This document shows positions 5,968-10,341 of a DNA stretch of 10,341 nucleotides, one piece after another. Within the stretch, counting starts at the first letter, position 1, and every line of letters begins with the position of its first letter. This stretch comes from Deltaproteobacteria bacterium. Its GTDB lineage: Bacteria > Desulfobacterota > Desulfobulbia > Desulfobulbales > Desulfocapsaceae. The stretch spans positions 1-10,341 of the forward strand of contig JAJYAX010000022.1 in NCBI GenBank assembly GCA_021779275.1. The letters are read 5' to 3'. A program made the position numbers and the translations under genes. A model generated the notes under the pieces. The model was given only the letters and a program-made list of their open reading frames with translations. It had not been told where the DNA came from and ran no database searches.

Positions 5968-7710
5968 ATGGCAGAGAACCAATATAGGTTTAAGTATGAT
6001 GAGTATGGAAATACTCAAGAAATTCTGGTTTTTGCAAGTGGCGCCTCCATTCATTCCATCAGTTTTCTGAATAAAGGCACGGCATTCAATCTTGCCGAAA
6101 GGAAACAGCTTGGCCTGGAGGCGGCCTTGCCTCCGGCTGTTCGTGATCTTGAGCATCAGATTGAGGCAACCACCAGTAAGGTCGATAAGAGACAGGATGA
6201 TGTGCAGAAATTCGTTTTTATCCGGTCGCTCTTTGATCGGAATGTGACGCTGGCGCATGCCCTGATAAAAAGCAATATTGAAAAATACATCGGCATTATC
6301 TATACCCCGACCATTGAGCTTGCGGTGAAGCAATACTCCTCCATGTTCAGACAGGCAAATGGCCTGCATTTTTATCCCGGCAATATAGATAATGCCGAAA
6401 ACATTCTGCGCCAATTTCTGCACAGGGATATCAGGATAGCAGTCGTTACCGACAATCAGGGCATACTCGGCCTGGGGGATCAAGGCGCCGGTGGTATTGC
6501 GATATGTCTTGGAAAATTAATGCTGTATACCCAAGGTGCAGGGATAGCTCCCTGGCATTGTCTGCCGATCTCTCTCGATGTGGGGACAGACAACAAGGCC
6601 TTGCTTACCGATAACGAATACCTGGGCTGGCGGCATGAACGGCTTCAGGGAGAAGAATATCTAAAATTCATCGGGAGATTCGCCCGGGCCTTCAGGAATG
6701 TTTTTCCCAATGCGATATGTCAGTGGGAGGATTTTTCCAAACAGAACGCCTACAGCATACGGGATGCATTTGCCGATGATTTGATATCCTTTAATGAGGA
6801 TATTCAAGGTACGGGAGCGATTATCCTGGCTGCGATCTTCACTTCCATGAGAATTAAAAAAGAGCATCTCAAGGATCAGGTCTTCCTGATCCATGGCGCA
6901 GGTACCTGTGGGATCGGTATCGCCGAACAGATCGAAATTGCCTTAATGGAAGAGGGGCTCTCCTGCCGGCAGGCAAAAGACCGGATCTTCACCTTTGATT
7001 CAAAGGGTATTGTCAGGACCGATCAGGATAAAGAACTCTATAAGGTCCGGTTCGCAAAGGATCCTGATCGTTTTCCGTGGGTAAAAAACCAGGATGCCTG
7101 TCTGGATGAGGTGGTCAGGCATGCCGGTATCACTGTGCTTATAGGAACATCGGGCCAGGGAGGTTGCGTGGGCTGTTTTACCCCGGAGGTTGTTGAAGCG
7201 ATGGCCGAAAACACGGAACGTCCCGTGATTCTGCCTCTTTCCAATCCGATAGCAGTGATTGAAGCCCTTCCTTCCGATATCTATGACTGGACCAATGGTA
7301 AGGCTCTGGTCGCAACCGGAAATTCCTTTGAGCCCTATGTCCTGAATGGGAAGACATTCCGAACCGCCCATTGCAGCAATGCCCTTGTCTTTCCCGGAGT
7401 GGGGTTGGGGATTCTGGCCTCCGGCGCCAGGGAGGTACTGCCGAATTTCTTTACTGCTGCGGCTCACGCTGTTTCTGATTTTGTATCGAAAAATGACATG
7501 GAAGAAGGACGCCTGGTTCCTTCGGTACGCATGTTGAGTGAGGTTGGCCTTAAAGTCGCCCTGGCTGTTGCGATGTGCGCGGTCAGAGAAGGAGTTAGCA
7601 GGCCCTGTGTCTATTCCCATTTCAAACATGAGAATGACGAAGCCAAGATGAAGGAATTGATTACTAAAATGTGCTGGAAACCTGATTACTTGCCATTGAT
7701 AGCGATGTGA
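5968..7710 (+). CDS. maeA: Malic enzyme family, NAD-type, with a malolactic-like active site
   Basis: Malic enzymes oxidatively decarboxylate malate to pyruvate and CO2; the related malolactic enzymes give lactate. The 580-residue length fits the family. Residues align almost number for number with human mitochondrial malic enzyme: Y112 in YTPT, K183 in GKL, metal ligands E254-D255 in QWEDF and D278 in FNEDIQGTG. N426 in LSNP and N471 in CSNALVFPG also match. The NAD-binding motif is GAGTCGIG (310-317). Two oddities stand out. The position of human Arg165 is Gly (G165 in TDNQGILGLGD), which I recall as a feature of malolactic enzymes. A short insertion puts a CVGC pair (400-403) between SGQ and FT. 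The ATG at 5968 has AGGGA 7 bases upstream (5956-5960), which supports this start. The gene diverges from kamA and has no obvious operon partner. It is certainly in the family, but malic versus malolactic activity cannot be decided here. Confidence 0.93.
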   Translation: MAENQYRFKYDEYGNTQEILVFASGASIHSISFLNKGTAFNLAERKQLGLEAALPPAVRDLEHQIEATTSKVDKRQDDVQKFVFIRSLFDRNVTLAHALIKSNIEKYIGIIYTPTIELAVKQYSSMFRQANGLHFYPGNIDNAENILRQFLHRDIRIAVVTDNQGILGLGDQGAGGIAICLGKLMLYTQGAGIAPWHCLPISLDVGTDNKALLTDNEYLGWRHERLQGEEYLKFIGRFARAFRNVFPNAICQWEDFSKQNAYSIRDAFADDLISFNEDIQGTGAIILAAIFTSMRIKKEHLKDQVFLIHGAGTCGIGIAEQIEIALMEEGLSCRQAKDRIFTFDSKGIVRTDQDKELYKVRFAKDPDRFPWVKNQDACLDEVVRHAGITVLIGTSGQGGCVGCFTPEVVEAMAENTERPVILPLSNPIAVIEALPSDIYDWTNGKALVATGNSFEPYVLNGKTFRTAHCSNALVFPGVGLGILASGAREVLPNFFTAAAHAVSDFVSKNDMEEGRLVPSVRMLSEVGLKVALAVAMCAVREGVSRPCVYSHFKHENDEAKMKELITKMCWKPDYLPLIAM

Positions 7711-7958
7711 TTGCCAAATATTGGACTCCTCTTCGGCAGCATCTCATCCGGAGTCTGTGGCGACCGGGAGTGCGGCTGAACAGTTATAAAAGATATAAGA
7801 ATACGATAAGGGAAAACTCATTGGAATACAAAACGATTTGATTTGGGTATTAGACAGTTTAGTGAACAGGGTCAAACCTTGAAATGGGAATAATGGGAGT
7901 CTCTGCGTATTTCAAAGAATGACCTTCATGCGACTATTAACCAGAGAGGAGAACGAAA
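7711..7958 (+). other. 248-base gap between the malic-enzyme gene and fchA
   Basis: No gene of credible size is present; the longest short frame near fchA (7884-7922) is 12 codons and has no ribosome site. A 6-bp inverted repeat, GACTCC/GGAGTC (7724-7729 and 7750-7755), has a 20-base loop and no T-tract. The middle is A/T-rich (about 7783-7860), as upstream regions often are, but no convincing -35/-10 pair was found. It presumably holds the fchA-folD promoter and the 3' end of the malic-enzyme transcript. Confidence 0.5.
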
Positions 7959-8591
7959 ATGACAATGGTAGATCAGACCTGTTCGGCATTCATTGAAGTA
8001 CTGGCCTCAAAAGCACCTGTTCCGGGAGGCGGCGGCGCCGCTGCCATGGGAGGCGCCATAGGAATGGCTCTTTCCAACATGGTGGGCAATCTCACTGTCG
8101 GTAAAAAGAAATATGCGGATGTTGAAGGAGAGGTGAAAGAACTCGTGGCCAAGGGCGAGGCGGTCATCCTCAAGCTCAAAAGGCTGGTGGATAAAGACGC
8201 CGAGGTGTTTGAGCCCCTGTCCAAGGCCTATGGCCTTCCGAAAAACACCCCCGAAGAGGTGAAGTTTAAGGAAGAAACCATGGAAAACTGCTGCAAAACA
8301 GCCTGCGGTGTACCCATGGAGATTATGAGGGCGGCTTTCGAAGGCATAAAAATTCATGCCAGAATGGGTCAGATCGGAACCATGATTGCCATCTCCGATG
8401 TGGGCTGCGGCGTGGTGTTTTTAAAAAGCGCGCTTATCTCCGGAAGTCTGAATGTGATCATCAATCTCAATACCATCAAGGATCCAGCCTTCCTCTCCGC
8501 CACTCGTAAGGAAATGGATGAACTGCTCAGTACCGGATCAAAGATAGCGGATGAAACCCTGGCCCTTGTCCTCTCAAAATTGAAAAAATAA
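7959..8591 (+). CDS. fchA: Methenyltetrahydrofolate cyclohydrolase FchA (cyclodeaminase fold)
   Basis: FchA hydrolyses 5,10-methenyl-THF to 10-formyl-THF and is typical of anaerobes with folate-based C1 pathways. The 210-residue protein has the expected size and matches the formiminotransferase-cyclodeaminase C-terminal family throughout. It has the glycine-rich [16 protein letters not shown] (21-36), VGKKKY (47-52), [14 protein letters not shown] (78-91) and a conserved late block around [16 protein letters not shown]. The start at 7959 is fixed by a strong AGAGGAG ribosome site 7 bases upstream (7945-7951); the second Met at 7965 would be too far from it. It ends 11 bases before folD and the two are clearly one operon. 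The formiminoglycine/histidine cyclodeaminase role of this family is less likely, because no histidine or purine degradation gene is nearby and folD is adjacent. Confidence 0.94.
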   Translation: MTMVDQTCSAFIEVLASKAPVPGGGGAAAMGGAIGMALSNMVGNLTVGKKKYADVEGEVKELVAKGEAVILKLKRLVDKDAEVFEPLSKAYGLPKNTPEEVKFKEETMENCCKTACGVPMEIMRAAFEGIKIHARMGQIGTMIAISDVGCGVVFLKSALISGSLNVIINLNTIKDPAFLSATRKEMDELLSTGSKIADETLALVLSKLKK

Positions 8592-8602
8592 GGAGATTTA
8601 AG

Positions 8603-9460
8603 ATGGCTGAATTGTTGAAAGGAAAGCCTGTGGCCGATGCCATGAAGGCGGAGTTGATAAAGAAAGTTGAGAGCTTGAAGTCGAAAGGGCTGGCGCCGAA
8701 GCTTGGCATTATCCGAGTTGGAGCGCGGCCGGATGATCTCTTTTATGAGGGAGGCGCAAAAAAGACCGCCGCCGCCCTCGGGATGGACTCCGAGGTTTTT
8801 GAATATCCGGAAGATATCCAGCAGCCAGCTTTTGAAGAGGCCGTGATCAAGGTGGGACAGATGAAAAGCGTCCACGGTATCCTCATGTTTTCGCCCTTAC
8901 CCAAGCACCTGAATGAAAAGAAAATACGAACCTTGATTCCGGTGGAAAAAGATGTGGATTGTCTGACCACCGGTGGTCAGGCCAAGATCTTTACCGATGA
9001 CCCCACCGGTTTCCCGCCCTGTACACCCACGGCCTGCATGGACATGCTCCATCATTTTGATATTCCCATCAAGGGCAAGAAATGTGTTGTGGTCGGTCGG
9101 TCCCTGGTCGTCGGGAAACCCCTGGCAATGCTGCTTCTGAGGGAGCACGGCACCGTTACCATCTGCCATTCCAGGACCGAGAATCTGCCGGAAGTCTGTA
9201 AAAACGCGGACATTCTCATCGCTGCCGTGGGAAAGGCCAAGATGATAAAGGGCAATTTCGTCAAACCCGGACAGATTGTCATCGACGTGGGTATCAATCC
9301 TGATCCCCAAAATCCCGGTAAATACTGCGGCGATGTGGATTTTGCCGAGGTGGAACCTGTGGTTCAGAAGATTTCTCCGGTTCCCGCAGGGGTGGGTTCG
9401 GTTACCACCTGGGTTCTCTGCAAACAGACCATCATGGCCTGCGAAATGCAGAATTCCTGA
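8603..9460 (+). CDS. folD: Methylene-THF dehydrogenase FolD, probably without cyclohydrolase activity
   Basis: FolD normally oxidises 5,10-methylene-THF to methenyl-THF and then hydrolyses it to 10-formyl-THF. The fold is clear over 285 residues: KDVDC (116-120), PPCTPTA (138-144), the dinucleotide-binding [12 protein letters not shown] (162-173), TICHSRT (186-192), VIDVGIN (226-232) and ISPVPAGVG (257-265). The N-terminal substrate site is divergent. Tyr48 is kept, but the catalytic Lys four residues later (Lys54 in E. coli, Lys56 in human) is Ala52, with lysines shifted to 53 and 54. The Gln of the usual VQLPLP motif is Phe96 in MFSPLP. Asp119 is retained. This predicts a dehydrogenase-only enzyme that relies on the FchA encoded directly upstream. 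The ATG has an AAGGAG site that overlaps the fchA stop (TAA at 8589-8591), suggesting coupled translation. NAD versus NADP use cannot be told from sequence alone. Confidence 0.95.
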   Translation: MAELLKGKPVADAMKAELIKKVESLKSKGLAPKLGIIRVGARPDDLFYEGGAKKTAAALGMDSEVFEYPEDIQQPAFEEAVIKVGQMKSVHGILMFSPLPKHLNEKKIRTLIPVEKDVDCLTTGGQAKIFTDDPTGFPPCTPTACMDMLHHFDIPIKGKKCVVVGRSLVVGKPLAMLLLREHGTVTICHSRTENLPEVCKNADILIAAVGKAKMIKGNFVKPGQIVIDVGINPDPQNPGKYCGDVDFAEVEPVVQKISPVPAGVGSVTTWVLCKQTIMACEMQNS

Positions 9461-9479
9461 TGAGGTAAGGTTATAGTCT

Positions 9480-9528
9480 CAATCCATGTTGCATGCAAAA
9501 AGGTCTTGTTTGTCTGCAACATGGATTG
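9480..9528. repeat. Perfect 14-bp inverted repeat between folD and dusB
   Basis: CAATCCATGTTGCA (9480-9493) is exactly complementary to TGCAACATGGATTG (9515-9528), with a 21-base loop. The loop side also contains the palindrome TTGCATGCAA (9489-9498). It lies between two convergent genes, where it may act as a bidirectional transcript end or mRNA-stabilising structure. There is no T-tract after the stem on either strand, so a textbook rho-independent terminator is not supported. It could be one copy of a dispersed repeat. Confidence 0.8.
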
Positions 9529-9547
9529 CATCTCTAAAGGATGTGTC

Positions 9548-10341
9548 CTAGAGGTTTTCACGTAGCGAGAGCAGATTTTCTATCAGTTCAGCATAGGTCA
9601 GGCTTTCGTAAACCAGCTTTCTGAAATCTGAACTGCCCGGCAGTAGTTTGAAATATCGGCCGATGTGATTTTTAATTGAACCCAGCAGGCGATCTGTCGG
9701 GGCCAGGTACAGTTCAATCAGCTCCAGGTGTCGGCGTACACCCTGCATGATTGACGGCAAATCCCCAGGTCTCCCTGATTCCTTAAATGCCCATGGGTTT
9801 CCAAGGGCTCCTCTGCCTATCATCACCCCGTTGCATCCTGTCTGCTCCATCATCGAAACCCCATCCTGATGATTTTGGATATCTCCGTTCCCGATGACGG
9901 GAATGGAAACTGCTTCTTTCACCCGGGAGATGCTCTGCCAGTCAGCCTTTCCTGTAAATCCCTGCGCCCATGTCCGGCCGTGGAGGGTAATGGCTGCCGC
10001 CCCAGCATTCTCTGCCATTCGGGCGAAGGAAACGGCATTCATCTGCGAAGCATCGACTCCAGAACGAATTTTTACGGTCACCGGCAATCCGCCTTGTTTT
10101 CGGACAGACTCAATGATCCTGCCGGCAAGTACGGGATTGCGCATGAGGGCAGCACCTGCACCCCGTTTTGTTACCTTGGGGACGGGGCATCCCATATTAA
10201 TATCAATACAGTCAGGACTGAATTGGGCTACAATCGCAGCTGCCTTGCCCATTATTTCTTCATCTGCTCCAAAGAGCTGGAAGGCTACTGGACGCTCCTT
10301 TGGATCTGACGCCAGCATCGCCATGGTCTTTTGTTGACCAT
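9548..10341 (-). CDS. dusB: tRNA-dihydrouridine synthase B, N-terminus outside window
   Basis: DusB is an FMN enzyme that reduces uridines in the D-loop of tRNA to dihydrouridine. The frame continues through the window edge, reading GQQKTMAML before the LASDPKERPVAFQLFG block, so the ATG at 10324 is internal and the real start lies beyond 10341. Counting from that Met, the active-site Cys is C46 in DINMGCPVPK, the conserved Lys is K85 in TVKIRSG and the His is H115 in TLHGRTWAQG. The FMN phosphate-binding region is seen in VIGNGDI (143-149) and GVMIGRGALGNPW (166-178). The helical C-terminal tRNA-binding domain is complete and ends in a TAG at 9550-9548. Perhaps 60-70 N-terminal residues are missing. 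It converges on folD and is probably unrelated to it in function. Confidence 0.97.
   Translation of the reverse strand, partial: GQQKTMAMLASDPKERPVAFQLFGADEEIMGKAAAIVAQFSPDCIDINMGCPVPKVTKRGAGAALMRNPVLAGRIIESVRKQGGLPVTVKIRSGVDASQMNAVSFARMAENAGAAAITLHGRTWAQGFTGKADWQSISRVKEAVSIPVIGNGDIQNHQDGVSMMEQTGCNGVMIGRGALGNPWAFKESGRPGDLPSIMQGVRRHLELIELYLAPTDRLLGSIKNHIGRYFKLLPGSSDFRKLVYESLTYAELIENLLSLRENL

Noticed and set aside
5962..6483. 173-codon minus-strand frame opposite the malic-enzyme gene
   Set aside because: It is antisense to a clear malic-family coding sequence and its product shows no family features.
7724..7755. Inverted repeat GACTCC/GGAGTC as a terminator for the malic-enzyme gene
   Set aside because: The stem is only 6 bp with a 20-base loop and no T-tract follows.
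7758..7776. Possible sigma54 promoter (TGGCGA...TGC) upstream of fchA
   Set aside because: The GG and GC elements are one base off the required spacing and the rest of the consensus is poor.
7884..7922. Twelve-codon leader peptide upstream of fchA
   Set aside because: No ribosome site, no runs of a regulatory codon and no attenuator hairpin next to it.
10322..10324. ATG at 10324 as the start of dusB
   Set aside because: The frame continues to the window edge and the upstream residues match the DusB N-terminal barrel, so the start is outside.

Overview
This 10.3 kb window carries ordinary chromosomal genes from what is probably a strictly anaerobic Desulfobacterota-type (deltaproteobacterial) bacterium. 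That guess rests on the gene mix: a folate C1 pair (FchA plus an unusual FolD), a short lysine 2,3-aminomutase-like radical SAM enzyme, a malic/malolactic-family enzyme and an HDOD-GGDEF signalling protein. Base composition looks moderate, near 50% GC by eye. No tRNA, rRNA, CRISPR array, insertion sequence or phage gene was seen.

Layout from left to right. Positions 2-2422 (+) hold priA, cut at its 5' end by the window edge. It converges, with 6 bases between stop codons, on a two-gene minus-strand unit: an HDOD-GGDEF diguanylate cyclase (4697-3147) followed 4 bases later by a cysteine-rich protein of unknown function (3142-2429). A good sigma70-type promoter (4755-4784) precedes the cyclase, and a terminator-like hairpin (4793-4827) separates it from the KamA-family radical SAM gene (5879-4830). 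That gene diverges from a malic-enzyme gene (5968-7710, +) across 88 bases. After a 248-base gap with no gene come fchA (7959-8591) and folD (8603-9460), 11 bases apart. Finally dusB (minus strand, 9548 to the window edge) converges on folD across an 87-base gap that holds a perfect 14-bp inverted repeat.

How the genes fit together. FchA and FolD act on the same folate intermediates. FchA opens methenyl-THF to formyl-THF, and FolD interconverts methenyl- and methylene-THF. This FolD lacks the lysine and glutamine used for cyclohydrolysis, so FchA probably supplies that step. The malic-family enzyme has Gly where malic enzymes have the malate/NAD-contacting Arg; malolactic enzymes, as I recall them, also have Gly there. 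The KamA-family gene has a near-consensus promoter placed so that its mRNA would be almost leaderless. The cyclase and its Cys-rich partner look like a small c-di-GMP signalling unit. Nothing here is clearly a new multi-gene system. The most interesting signals are the active-site changes in FolD and the malic enzyme, and the uncharacterised partner of the cyclase.
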